Below are positions 1 through 8,181 of a DNA stretch of 64,000 nt, one piece after another. The notes under the pieces were generated by a model, which was not told the origin of the DNA, searched no databases, and saw only the letters and a list, made by a program, of their open reading frames with translations. The translations under genes were made by a program, and so were the position numbers. The stretch's first letter is position 1. Each line of letters opens with the position of its first letter. Origin of the DNA: JTS-RE37 sp963756115 (GTDB lineage: Bacteria; Bacteroidota; Bacteroidia; Flavobacteriales; Flavobacteriaceae); contig CAVWMN010000003.1 in NCBI GenBank assembly GCA_963756115.1, forward strand, positions 1,302,001 through 1,366,000. The letters are read 5' to 3'.

Positions 1-691
1 GCGCATGCCGGTAGGCGAGGGTATAGGCTGTTTCAGGATCCTTCGCAAGAAGCCCGAACACCGGGGAATACAACATGCCTGCGCATGACATTTCCCCGCC
101 ATAGAAGCGGTTCAATGCATTTTGATAGGCTTCAGGGCCTTCCTGGTAGGCAATGGCTACCCTTGCCCATTCCCGTATCCAGTCTACTTGTTCCAATTTG
201 CCGGAAAGGACATCCGGGTCTGATACTATTGCCGGTTCTGCCAGTCCGGTTGCCACCTCTTTGTAATAATCAGAGATAAAAGTTGCAAATTTTCCGGCGT
301 CCATAGCGTTTGGAAATTCAGCTAAGTAGGTAACCATCAGGAATTTCCAGCGCGTATCGTCTGTGGTTGCGCCCGGTCCCAGGTTGTGTTCCCAGGTACC
401 TTCGGGTGACTGTTCACGGGTGGCAGGGGTGAGGCCGGTAATATAGCCATATTTCCGGCGGATGTCTGTCCGGTGCCACATTTCGGTAGAGGCTCCCATT
501 GCGTCTCCAATTGCTGATCCTACAATTGCTCCCAGCACCTTGTCATAATAGGCGTCCCTGTCTAATGCGGTAGTCCCTGCCCCATACGAGGTTTTATGGG
601 GTTCAGGGATGTGCAGTATGGATTGATTCTCCTCACAGGAAGTCCCGGCCAGGAAGATCATTGATACAAAGAGGATAACTAGATTTTTCAC
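1..691 (-). CDS. ADP-ribosylglycohydrolase-family lipoprotein (3' end cut by the window)
   Basis: About 230 residues are visible, open throughout, and the C-terminus lies outside the window. I chose the GTG at 691 because it gives a lipoprotein signal peptide with lipobox LAGTSC (Cys19); the internal ATG ten codons later would leave almost no signal. Family signatures are GAIVGSAIGDAMG at residues 54-66 and TTDDT at 109-113; these fit the DraG/ADP-ribosylglycohydrolase fold, whose acidic residues bind two Mg ions and hydrolyse N-glycosidic bonds of ribosyl compounds. The lipidated form implies action in the periplasm or at the outer membrane, so cytosolic protein de-ADP-ribosylation is unlikely. 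It lies 63 bases downstream of the kinase gene on the same strand, probably in one operon. The substrate is unknown. Confidence 0.8.
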   Translation of the reverse strand, partial: MKNLVILFVSMIFLAGTSCEENQSILHIPEPHKTSYGAGTTALDRDAYYDKVLGAIVGSAIGDAMGASTEMWHRTDIRRKYGYITGLTPATREQSPEGTWEHNLGPGATTDDTRWKFLMVTYLAEFPNAMDAGKFATFISDYYKEVATGLAEPAIVSDPDVLSGKLEQVDWIREWARVAIAYQEGPEAYQNALNRFYGGEMSCAGMLYSPVFGLLAKDPETAYTLAYRHA

Positions 692-754
692 ACGGTCAGC
701 GGTTCAAATTTGAAGAATATGGATGTATTGCCCCGGATCATCCGTACCCGTCGG

Positions 755-1726
755 TTAAGGAAGGACCATCTTCCGGGCCAGGGTCAAAAGGTACTCTTTT
801 TCCTGCAAATCACGCTTTACAGGTAATTGCGCCAAGCCAATGATCCGCCGGATGATCTCAGTCCCCGCCACCTGCTCTACCAGTTTGGTATCGACATCAT
901 GCCGGTATACCTCCAGGATCGATTTTATGGTATCCGCGTTCATGGTAACCATAAGGATATGGGCAGCCATAACGCCGATGTCAAATGCGGCAAATCCCAT
1001 AAAACTGAATTCGGGATCGATGATAAAGACCTGCTCCTTCCCGGTCATCCAGCTTCCCGGGTAATAGTCTCCGTGCAACAGGGTATCCCCGGGGGAAAGG
1101 TACTGCCTGCCCAGGATGTCCACTGCTTTTTTAAGGTCGCTGTCTTTTTTATAAGGCATGGAGAGCTCTTGCAGGCCAGGTTGTACCTCATCCAGCGGAA
1201 ACCCGTTGTCAGGGCGAAAGGGCAGGACAAAGATATGCTGGTGGTTTAATTCCCGAAGGACCCTGTTTTCAGGATATCCCTTAGGGGCAGGGGTACTGTG
1301 GATGTCGGAAAGGAGGTTGATAAGTTGTTGCAGAAAATTAGGGTGGAATTTCCGTGTGGCGTAGCTGTGCGTCATGTCATTACATTGCCCCAGGTCTTCC
1401 ATCAGCAGCACATAGTGATCAGGGTCGAATCCCAGCAGGGAGGGCATATGTGGATTTTTATTACCCGGGTTGGCGGCTTTGTAAAATTCATATTCAACGG
1501 CTATACGATCAAGTGGTGCGGCGATTTCCGGATATTTCTGAACATAGGGGCGCGATTGTTTGAGGATAAAAGATTGGTGGTTTGTGACAATACGAAGAAC
1601 AACGTTCATATTACCCTCCCCGGGTTTATCGATGCGTAGGATTCTTTCTGAAGTACCCAGCCAATCCCGCGACAGCAGGTAATCCCGAAGGATGGGAAGT
1701 TCGGTATGGAGATCGAAGAATTTCAA
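755..1726 (-). CDS. Methylthioribose-kinase-like sugar kinase (APH/choline-kinase fold)
   Basis: The 323-residue protein has a protein-kinase-like phosphotransferase fold. Visible features are a nucleotide loop GEGNMNV (residues 36-42), a likely ATP lysine in FILKQ (K56), the catalytic HGD at 218-220 and the metal motif DPE at 237-239. The surroundings LLHGDYYPGSWM and the later AFDIG resemble 5-methylthioribose kinase MtnK more than aminoglycoside phosphotransferases. The start is TTG at 1726; no ATG gives the full N-terminal domain. The neighbouring ADP-ribosylglycohydrolase-fold lipoprotein could release a ribose compound that this kinase phosphorylates, but that is inference. No other methionine-salvage gene is visible, so MtnK itself is not claimed. 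Confidence 0.75.
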   Translation of the reverse strand: MKFFDLHTELPILRDYLLSRDWLGTSERILRIDKPGEGNMNVVLRIVTNHQSFILKQSRPYVQKYPEIAAPLDRIAVEYEFYKAANPGNKNPHMPSLLGFDPDHYVLLMEDLGQCNDMTHSYATRKFHPNFLQQLINLLSDIHSTPAPKGYPENRVLRELNHQHIFVLPFRPDNGFPLDEVQPGLQELSMPYKKDSDLKKAVDILGRQYLSPGDTLLHGDYYPGSWMTGKEQVFIIDPEFSFMGFAAFDIGVMAAHILMVTMNADTIKSILEVYRHDVDTKLVEQVAGTEIIRRIIGLAQLPVKRDLQEKEYLLTLARKMVLP

Positions 1727-1842
1727 AGGGTTTATTTTGAGGACTTCCCCGGGCCGGAAACAGCCCCTCTATCCTAAAAAAATGACCAGTAGGAGGAACC
1801 GGTGGTAGGGGAACATGGTACTACTGCTAATCAACTATGAAT

Positions 1843-2067
1843 CTAAGAAGTCATGGGCTTCCCTTTCAAGCGTTTCTCGATCTTTCGTTTTTTTTCAGTG
1901 AGCCGTTTCATAAGGTCCATCAGGTCAGCATCCCGGGTCTTCTTGTATATTTCATTTATAGCCAGAATCAGCCTTTTGGCTTCCCTGGAAGCGACGACCC
2001 GGTCACTGGTCGACATATGGCTCAGGGTGCTCTGTTCAAAGTCCAAAGCTTCTTTGATTAAATCCAT
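1843..2067 (-). CDS. Conserved small charged protein, function unknown
   Basis: The 74-residue soluble protein is rich in Lys, Arg, Asp and Glu and is probably all alpha-helical, with a basic tail (KKRKIEKRLKGK). It has no signal peptide, membrane segment or cysteine pair. Codon use resembles that of its neighbours, whereas the two plus-strand ORFs over the same bases are hydrophobic, low-quality translations, so the minus strand is preferred. It starts with ATG, preceded by AGGAAT as a weak ribosome-binding site. It resembles small unnamed proteins I associate with Flavobacteriaceae genomes; no function can be assigned. Confidence 0.6.
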   Translation of the reverse strand: MDLIKEALDFEQSTLSHMSTSDRVVASREAKRLILAINEIYKKTRDADLMDLMKRLTEKKRKIEKRLKGKPMTS

Positions 2068-2321
2068 ATTCCTGTTTACGTTTACGTAAAGTTATCTAAT
2101 TCCTTTCAACAAACCCTAAATCTACGATACGGCGTCCTTATAGGGTAATTGATATTCGTTATTTATGAAAAATTTAAGGAGGATTACCCGCTTTTTCATG
2201 GTAATTCCGGTTAGCCGAATCCTTGACAGCCCTTACAATATCCTGCATTCAGGCTAATTCAGTTATTCCGGTCGGGGCAAGTTAATTTTTTATACTTTGT
2301 ATACGAAATAAATATAAAAAA

Positions 2322-2981
2322 ATGATGAAGCATATTTCTCAATTCCCCATAGTTTTTCTCTTCATTTTTGGAGTTTCATTCACCCTCAGCAGTCAGGAGA
2401 TGAAAGGCGAGCCGGATCAAGGGTGGATAGCCCTTTTTAATGGAACGGACCTGGAAGGCTGGCAAGTCGGGGAAAATGCCGATACCTTTTCCGTTGAGGA
2501 TGGAATGATAAAAGTGGCAGGCCCAAAAGCGCATTTGTTTTACACAGGCGATGTAGAAGATCATCATTTTCATAATTTTGAATTCAAGGCCAGTGTTATG
2601 ACCCGTCCAAAAGCAAATTCCGGGATCTATATTCATACACGGTACCAGGAGAAAGGATGGCCTGACCATGGTTATGAGGTCCAGGTAAATAATTCACATG
2701 AGGATTGGAGGAGGACCGGGAGTTTATATGCCATACAGGACGTAATTGAAAATTATGCTGCGGACGATGAGTGGTATACCGAATATATCAAAGTGGAAGG
2801 CAAACGGATCATCATTAAGATAAACGACACGGTTGTAGTGGATTATACCGAACCTGAACATCCCAAACGGGAGGGATCAGGGGATAACCGGACCCTTAAG
2901 GGCGGGACGTTTGCCCTGCAGGGCCATGATCCGGGCAGCATTGTTTTTTATAAGGATATCATGGTCAAACCCTTGAAGTAG
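2322..2981 (+). CDS. Secreted DUF1080 / 3-keto-disaccharide hydrolase domain protein
   Basis: The 219-residue protein has a Sec signal peptide (about residues 1-25, ending LSSQ) and one DUF1080 domain (3-keto-disaccharide hydrolase family, concanavalin-like beta sandwich). Family landmarks are WIALFNGTDLEGW near residue 35, the central PKANSGIYIHTRYQ and the final GSIVFYKDIMVKPL. Family members cleave 3-keto-glycosides or bind glycans; several members are only binding modules. No cysteine lies near the cleavage site, so it is probably a soluble periplasmic protein. It stands alone, with no sugar dehydrogenase or SusCD pair nearby, so the substrate is not inferable. A near-match to the Bacteroidota -7 box (TATACTTTG, one base too long) lies at about 2290. 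Confidence 0.85.
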   Translation: MMKHISQFPIVFLFIFGVSFTLSSQEMKGEPDQGWIALFNGTDLEGWQVGENADTFSVEDGMIKVAGPKAHLFYTGDVEDHHFHNFEFKASVMTRPKANSGIYIHTRYQEKGWPDHGYEVQVNNSHEDWRRTGSLYAIQDVIENYAADDEWYTEYIKVEGKRIIIKINDTVVVDYTEPEHPKREGSGDNRTLKGGTFALQGHDPGSIVFYKDIMVKPLK

Positions 2982-3162
2982 ATAGCGCAGGAAGTGCCTG
3001 CCACCGAAGCATCCGCGAAGGAGGGGGCAGTGGCAGTTAGTAGTATCTGCTGATCTTTAGTCCAGATTCATATATTCCCTTATATCCCCATTTCTGTTCG
3101 GAGCATGGAGCAACTCCTGTGGGTTTCCTGCATCTGGAAATAGAATTTAAAAATATAATCTT

Positions 3163-3609
3163 ATGTTGCGAACCATTATTATACTTACGATCATCTTGAT
3201 GAATGCTTGCCAGGACAAAAGTACTGACCCGGAAAGTGCCGTTCTGCTGAATGGTAAAAAATTACCCCAGAAATGGGAACTGGTTGCCATGAGTGGTATG
3301 GTTGCTGATGTTCCGCAGGCTACAGGAGCGGATATGGAGTGGCAGGAGTATTACCTGTTAGGAGCAGATGGTACATTCACGAAGTCACGGGAACAGGGTG
3401 GTACCATTTCCGAAGCCAGGGGTACGTATCAAATAGAGGAACTTGAGGATGGGAATTACCTGGAACTGACATATGATTCCGATAACGACCTGATCGCGAA
3501 TTGTTCCGGCGAAGCTAAGGAACTATTGAAATTCGACTCAGAAGACAAGCTTATCGCAACCTGGTGGGCGTGTGACGGCCCGGGATTGTATTATGAACAG
3601 GTTGACTGA
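3163..3609 (+). CDS. Small lipoprotein, lipocalin-like, function unknown
   Basis: The 148-residue protein has a lipoprotein signal with lipobox LMNAC, so the mature protein starts at Cys16. The body is beta-strand rich, with WELVAMSG, the phrase YLLGADGTFTKSRE, and YQIEE followed by YLELTYD. That order is typical of the small lipocalin-like lipoproteins of Bacteroidota. Two further cysteines (CSGE and WACDG) could form a disulfide in the periplasm. It appears to be monocistronic, and the 2.2-kb gene-free region follows. Family membership is a pattern-based impression, and no ligand or activity can be proposed. Confidence 0.7.
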   Translation: MLRTIIILTIILMNACQDKSTDPESAVLLNGKKLPQKWELVAMSGMVADVPQATGADMEWQEYYLLGADGTFTKSREQGGTISEARGTYQIEELEDGNYLELTYDSDNDLIANCSGEAKELLKFDSEDKLIATWWACDGPGLYYEQVD

Positions 3610-3749
3610 AAGTTGAAATTCAATGCTGCTCCCAGTGTTTATAATGAAATTCCTCTAACCTTGCCTTCCCACCGAATCCAAGAGAGGAGGTAGGAAATTT
3701 TAAATCTTGAATCCCGATAGTTATCGGGATTTCCTAATACAACCCTGCA

Positions 3750-3776
3750 GTTGAACCTTGGACTTAAACTTTGAAA
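3750..3776 (+). repeat. GTTGAACCTTG..CTTAAACTTTGAA repeat, copy 1 of 3
   Basis: A phrase of about 26 bp with further copies at 5336-5362 and 5627-5652; a partial echo (GAACCTTGAAC, then AAACCTTAAACT) lies near 46007-46035. Confidence 0.75.
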
Positions 3777-3803
3777 GGCCAGGACTGCCTACTGTGACTG
3801 AAG

Positions 3804-3885
3804 ACTGCTTCCTGATTGTTCACTTACAGCCTGCGTCCACAGCCTGCTATAATCGGTAGACCCGCCCCTAACCCCTCCCAGGAGG
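3804..3885 (+). repeat. 82-bp direct repeat, copy 1
   Basis: Begins ACTGCTTCCTGATTG and ends CCCCTCCCAGGAGG. It matches 5419-5500 base for base except one G/A difference, 1,615 bp apart. Such high identity in non-coding DNA points to recent duplication, gene conversion or selection. Confidence 0.95.
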
Positions 3886-3980
3886 GGAATTATTCCAAAA
3901 CTGTGAATAATTAAGAAGAAGATCCTGCCAACTGTTTTTGTTGTTTCTCCTGGAAAAATGAGAGAGGCATCCCTAAGTTT

Positions 3981-4039
3981 CTTTTTTATTCCTTTTTGCT
4001 TGTCCAAAAAGGAATGCAAAAAAGACACCTTCTCCGCAG
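3981..4039 (+). repeat. Direct repeat of about 58 bp, copy 1
   Basis: Contains GCTTGTCCAAAAAGGAATGC and ends CCTTCTCCGCAG. A second copy with a handful of substitutions lies at 4593-4650. The core is partly palindromic (CTTTTTGCTTGTCCAAAAAG). Confidence 0.8.
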
Positions 4040-4301
4040 GTATTTTTCCGCACAGCGGAAAACCGGCTCAGAAACTTCGCCGCCACGCTTTGGCGTGGCG
4101 GTACCCTTCGAAGCGTTCTTCGCCTATACTTCGGAGAAGGGCAACCTAAACCTTAACTATTTGTCCGGTCAGGCCATTGCTCATACTGAATTTGAAAAAG
4201 CAAAATTTCCGCGTAGCTCCTCCCCTGGCTTTCCAGGGCAAGCACTGCAGACTGCTACTGCCAACTTACAAGTGGATATTTCTAATACCATATACGATTA
4301 T

Positions 4302-4396
4302 GGGGTCTCAACCCCACCCCGCTCTTAAGTTAGTGTTATTTACTGCAAAGTACATGCGGAGTGATTCCTGGGCTTTCAATATTGGAATTTTATTGC
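4302..4396 (+). repeat. Degenerate repeat of about 95 bp, copy 1
   Basis: Begins with GGGGTCTCAACCCCACCCCG and contains TACTGCAAAGTACA. Recognisably related to 5121-5217 but with many substitutions, so it is older than the 82-bp pair. Confidence 0.6.
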
Positions 4397-4592
4397 GGTC
4401 TCGAGTTTGTTCTGGACGGACCCGGACGTAGTTCTGTCTCAGACCTGCCCCGCCGGGCAAAAAGTGGCTCTCCTGTTTGCTGTAGAGCTACAAAAAGACC
4501 ATTGCTTACTGAAACTGCTACTGCCAACTTTAAAAAAACGGGATTGCTTTCACTGCTGCCCCCGGGAAAGATCAAAGACATCCATAGATTAA

Positions 4593-4650
4593 CTTTTTAT
4601 CCCTTTATGCTTGTCCAAAAAGTAATGCAAAAAAGAAACCTTCTCCGCAG
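4593..4650 (+). repeat. Direct repeat of about 58 bp, copy 2
   Basis: Imperfect copy of 3981-4039 (GCTTGTCCAAAAAGTAATGC core, same CCTTCTCCGCAG end). Confidence 0.8.
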
Positions 4651-5120
4651 TCTGTTCAAGGTTCAATATTTAAAATTCCGTCCTACGCCAGCCTTCTTCG
4701 CCAAGGCTACGAAGGCCGTTGTGCTTCAGAGGACAGGTAAAGTTTTGCCCTATTAAAGAAGTTGGCAGTATACAGTGGCAGTTCGCAGTACTACAGGTTC
4801 ACTGTTTCAAATTACTACATCTGTTAATCAGCCAGGGAGTTTTTTGGTTCATTTTTACTCCGTTAAAAAAGAACAAACAGAAAGTCACTAAAAGTGCACT
4901 GTTCCTTTCTTCGCTCTTGGCTACGAAGAGCGTAGTACTGTTCACTGTTTACCGCTTACTATTCACTTTCCCCCTTCGCTAAGTTGCTTATGCTAAATAA
5001 ATTCGCAATATAGTCTGAAGGGCTCCGGCAGGCAAGCTCATCCTCTTTACTGTTCACTGCTTACCAATTTCTGTAATCCTCATTCGGAAAAGTGCTTTTC
5101 TACAAACCGGTATTGTGCCT

Positions 5121-5217
5121 GGGGTTGCAACCCCACCCCGTACTAAAGTTAGCGGGGCATACTGCAAACTACAAGCGGAATAGTTGCTAAGTTTTAAATT
5201 TATTGGAATTCGCGGAA
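5121..5217 (+). repeat. Degenerate repeat of about 95 bp, copy 2
   Basis: Begins with the perfect 14-bp palindrome GGGGTTGCAACCCC and contains TACTGCAAACTACA, parallel to 4302-4396. Confidence 0.6.
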
Positions 5218-5335
5218 TGACGGGGTTTTCGCTGGTTTCTTTTTGGAAAAAGTGTACAGAAATCCTTGGCTTCGGTGGGCGGTTTCCTGTTTACGGGATC
5301 CTAATGAAAGCGGGCTTTCCAATACAAACCCTGCC

Positions 5336-5362
5336 GTTGAACCTTGAACCTTAAACTTTGAA
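5336..5362 (+). repeat. GTTGAACCTTG..CTTAAACTTTGAA repeat, copy 2 of 3
   Basis: Copy of the phrase at 3750-3776, preceded in both cases by an AATACAA-ACCCTGC segment, so the shared unit is somewhat longer than the core. Confidence 0.75.
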
Positions 5363-5418
5363 TAAAATGCACTTTACTGAAACCTGCATACGTCCACTGA
5401 GTGGCTACCTGGGATTTT

Positions 5419-5500
5419 ACTGCTTCCTGATTGTTCACTTACAGCCTGCGTCCACAGCCTGCTATAATCGGTAGACCCACCCCTAACCCCTCCCAGGAGG
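5419..5500 (+). repeat. 82-bp direct repeat, copy 2
   Basis: Second copy of the 82-bp element at 3804-3885, differing at one position (CCCA instead of CCCG after GGTAGA). The flanks differ, so the unit boundaries are fairly sharp. Confidence 0.95.
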
Positions 5501-5626
5501 TGAATCGTTAAAAAGCGTGATTAAAAGAAAAGAAGTATCTGCCAACAAGGCCAAGTGATGTTACAATTTTAAAAGTTCGAAATACTATTCAAATTAAATT
5601 TTCAGGGTATGTCTACTAAAAAAAAA

Positions 5627-5652
5627 GTTGAACCTTGAGCCTTAAACTTTGA
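5627..5652 (+). repeat. GTTGAACCTTG..CTTAAACTTTGAA repeat, copy 3 of 3
   Basis: Third copy, followed like copy 1 by a GGCCA trinucleotide context, close to the tRNA-Phe terminator. Confidence 0.7.
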
Positions 5653-5767
5653 ATGGCCAAGCCTCCAAACTGCCACTGCCTGCTGCATACTGGCCTCACC
5701 AGGACTAACTTCCCCCCGCTGTTGGCGGGCCTCGTTGTTACTTTGGTCTTCCGCCTGAAGAAACAGG

Positions 5768-5796
5768 AAACCCGCTCCTGAGCGGAGCGGGTTTTT
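5768..5796. terminator. Hairpin terminator downstream of tRNA-Phe
   Basis: Ten-base-pair stem AAACCCGCTC / GAGCGGGTTT with a 7-base loop. It lies 3' of the minus-strand tRNA; the longer T-run is on the plus strand, so it may act in both directions. Confidence 0.65.
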
Positions 5797-5806
5797 GTGC
5801 ATTAAG

Positions 5807-5879
<73 letters not shown>

Positions 5880-5933
5880 AATATTTCAATTGTATTCTTT
5901 GACACTATAATCTTCGGCCCGAAAAATTCGGTA

Positions 5934-5948
5934 GAACCAGGGACAAAC
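5934..5948 (-). repeat. Short tRNA-Phe T-arm remnant
   Basis: GAACCAGGGACAAAC matches 14 of 15 bases of the tRNA T-arm region at 5824-5838. The surrounding bases do not fold into a tRNA, so it is at best a decayed partial copy left by an insertion or duplication next to the tRNA gene. Confidence 0.4.
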
Positions 5949-6133
5949 TCCCGATCACTACCGGAATAGGCTAGATATCTGCAATCTAAAATGTTTCTCC
6001 AAAATAAAAGAGGGCCTGCGCCCTCCGAAGCACCAGCGAATGCGTTGTGCGAAGGAGGGGGCAAATATAATTTCAAATTTAGGAACTTCAAACAAAAAAC
6101 GGGAAAAATGGCAATTGTTTTTTTTCTATTTTC

Positions 6134-6141
6134 CATCTTTG
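6134..6141 (+). promoter_or_regulatory. Near-consensus -7 box for coaX
   Basis: CATCTTTG differs by one base from the Bacteroidota TAnnTTTG box. It ends only four bases before the coaX ATG, so a transcript from it would be nearly leaderless. Confidence 0.35.
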
Positions 6142-6145
6142 CTGT

Positions 6146-6874
6146 ATGAACCTGATAATCGATGCCGGAAACTCATTATTGAAAGTCGCCGTTTTTGACA
6201 AAAACCGGATGGTGCATTTTCACACTGCGGAATTGACCGAATTCCGGGAACAGGTGAAGGTGACTTTCGAGAAATTCCCCGGTATCCGCCGTGCTATGGT
6301 TTCATCCGTAGGCTCCATTGCCAAACGGGACCTTAATGTGCTATCCATATTTTGCAAGGTCCACATCCTGGACCATACCTACCGTACCCCCTTTAAAAAT
6401 TCCTATGCTACCCCACATACCCTTGGGGTTGACAGGATTGCCCTTGCAACCGCTGCGTTCTATTTTAATCCGAACAGGAACACGCTGGTCATCGATGCGG
6501 GGACCTGTATTACATACGATATGCTGAATGACTATGGCGAATATCTTGGTGGCGCTATCTCCCCCGGCCTCAGGATGCGCTACAGGGCCCTGCATGAGTA
6601 TACATCCCGGCTTCCCCTGCTGGAGCAAAAAGAGATCCCCGATTTTATAGGCAACACCACGGAAACCAGCATACACAGCGGGGTTCTAAACGGCTTGTCC
6701 CATGAGATCGATGGAGTTATTTCCCAATACGCTAACCGTTTCGAAGATTTAACAGTTATTTTAACAGGGGGCGATGTTCAATTTTTGTCTAAACGACTAA
6801 AAAATACCATCTTTGCGCATTCTAATTTCCTCCTGGAAGGCTTGAATTATTTGCTGGAATACAACAAACGCTAG
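6146..6874 (+). CDS. coaX: Type III pantothenate kinase
   Basis: The 242-residue cytosolic enzyme phosphorylates pantothenate, the first committed step of coenzyme A synthesis. Diagnostic ASKHA-fold motifs are DAGN at residues 6-9 (phosphate 1), GVDR at 94-97 and DAGT at 117-120, with LTGGD near 210. Length and motif spacing match the CoaX family; type I/II PanK features are absent. It heads a plus-strand run of tightly packed genes: its TAG is followed directly by the ATG of the outer-membrane protein. The ATG at 6146 is the only start that keeps the N-terminal phosphate motif. Confidence 0.95.
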   Translation: MNLIIDAGNSLLKVAVFDKNRMVHFHTAELTEFREQVKVTFEKFPGIRRAMVSSVGSIAKRDLNVLSIFCKVHILDHTYRTPFKNSYATPHTLGVDRIALATAAFYFNPNRNTLVIDAGTCITYDMLNDYGEYLGGAISPGLRMRYRALHEYTSRLPLLEQKEIPDFIGNTTETSIHSGVLNGLSHEIDGVISQYANRFEDLTVILTGGDVQFLSKRLKNTIFAHSNFLLEGLNYLLEYNKR

Positions 6875-8140
6875 ATGGTTAAAAAAATCCTAATGGCTAT
6901 CCTATGCTTTACCGCATATGGTATGCATGCTCAAAACGGGACCGTATCTCCCTATTCTTACTTCGGAATCGGGGATCTCAGATCAGCCGGAACAGTGGAA
7001 AACCAGATGATGGGAGGATTAAGCCTCTATGCAGACAGTATCCATATCAACCTGAAGAACCCGGCAGCCTATGGAAAACTGAAACTCACCACCTATAGCG
7101 CCGCCCTTTCGCACCGTGAAATCAGGCTAAAGGATTATACAGAACAACAGAATAACAGCGTCACCAACCTGGAATACCTGGCCATCGGTATGCCATTGGG
7201 TGAAAAATGGGGGCTGGGTTTCGGGCTTAAACCGTTTTCATCTGTAGGGTATAGCCTGCTATCCGTAAGCACCAATTCCAATCAACGCACTGTGACCAAT
7301 GAATATTCAGGCGAAGGGGGACTTAACCAGGCTTATGTTTCACTTGGGTTCCAACTCGTAAAAAACCTGAATCTTGGCGCAACGATCAATTATAATTTTG
7401 GTAAATTTGACAACCAGCGTATACAGAGCGTTGAGAATGTACAATTCGGTACCCTGGACAAGCGTACCTCCAGGGTAAATGGATTCGATTTCAATTACGG
7501 GGCTACCTATTCCCCTGTCGTGAATGACAAGTATACAATTTTTACAGGGGTCACAATCCATACACAAGCCAATTTGGTCGCAGAAAATTCCCAGAGGATT
7601 GGTTCCTTTTCCCGTTCCACCGGGCAGGAAATTGAAGTAATTGATGTAAATTTAGAAGCCCAGGGCCTCCGGAACACGGAATTGAAAATTCCGACAACCA
7701 CTACCCTCGGACTCGGTTTCGGGGAAGATAAGAAGTGGTTTATGGGCGCAGAATACAGTTTTCAGGGTTTGAGTTCCTTTACCAATGAATTCAATACCAT
7801 AGAAAATTTACAATATGAGGATGCAAGCAGTATGGCATTCGGGGGATATTTTGTCCCCGACTACTCTTCATTCGCGGGTTATTTTAAAAGGGTTACCTAT
7901 CGTGCCGGAATCCGACTTGACAAAACCGGGATGATCGTGAATAATAAAGAGATCAACAACTTTGGCATAACTTTTGGATTCGGTTTACCGCTGGGAGTAA
8001 ATTTCTCCAATCTGAACCTCGGGTTCGAACTTGGACGCAGGGGAACCACCGATGCGGATTTAATAGAGGAAAGCTACCTGAAAGTAAATATAGGACTGTC
8101 TTTGAACGATAAGTGGTTTAGAAAAAGACAAATAGATTAA
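6875..8140 (+). CDS. Outer-membrane beta-barrel protein (FadL/OmpP1-like)
   Basis: The 421-residue protein has a signal peptide cleaved near residue 19-20 (GMHA-Q) and then alternating hydrophobic/polar strands throughout, typical of an outer-membrane barrel. The early segment (PYSYFGIGD, then NPAAYG, LSHREIRL, GLGFGLKPFSSVGYSL) recalls the FadL/OmpP1 long-chain transporter family, where the N-terminal part plugs the barrel. The C-terminus ends in strand-like residues with no T9SS sorting domain. It begins immediately after the coaX stop and precedes a TPR protein and lptC, consistent with an envelope-biogenesis operon. Substrate and exact family are uncertain. Confidence 0.75.
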   Translation: MVKKILMAILCFTAYGMHAQNGTVSPYSYFGIGDLRSAGTVENQMMGGLSLYADSIHINLKNPAAYGKLKLTTYSAALSHREIRLKDYTEQQNNSVTNLEYLAIGMPLGEKWGLGFGLKPFSSVGYSLLSVSTNSNQRTVTNEYSGEGGLNQAYVSLGFQLVKNLNLGATINYNFGKFDNQRIQSVENVQFGTLDKRTSRVNGFDFNYGATYSPVVNDKYTIFTGVTIHTQANLVAENSQRIGSFSRSTGQEIEVIDVNLEAQGLRNTELKIPTTTTLGLGFGEDKKWFMGAEYSFQGLSSFTNEFNTIENLQYEDASSMAFGGYFVPDYSSFAGYFKRVTYRAGIRLDKTGMIVNNKEINNFGITFGFGLPLGVNFSNLNLGFELGRRGTTDADLIEESYLKVNIGLSLNDKWFRKRQID

Positions 8141-8181
8141 TAAAAATTTAGTACATTAACCCCTTTAAACGGATAAATAAA

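Larger units (their letters stand above)
3610..5806. other. 2.2-kb gene-free, repeat-rich region
   Basis: No reading frame here looks like a real protein: all candidates are short, change frame across repeats and have improbable composition. The stretch is instead a mosaic of direct repeats: an 82-bp pair, a pair of about 58 bp, a pair of about 95 bp, and three copies of a phrase of about 26 bases. It ends in hairpins just before the tRNA-Phe gene. It may be a remnant of decayed mobile or repeated elements; no transposase fragment is recognisable. Confidence 0.75.

Noticed and set aside
827..1639. Plus-strand ORFs of up to 140 residues opposite the kinase gene
   Set aside because: They are antisense readings of a clearly conserved minus-strand protein.
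3789..4982. Several ORFs of 60-130 residues in the repeat region
   Set aside because: They follow the repeats, change frame, have odd compositions, and none resembles a family; treated as non-coding.
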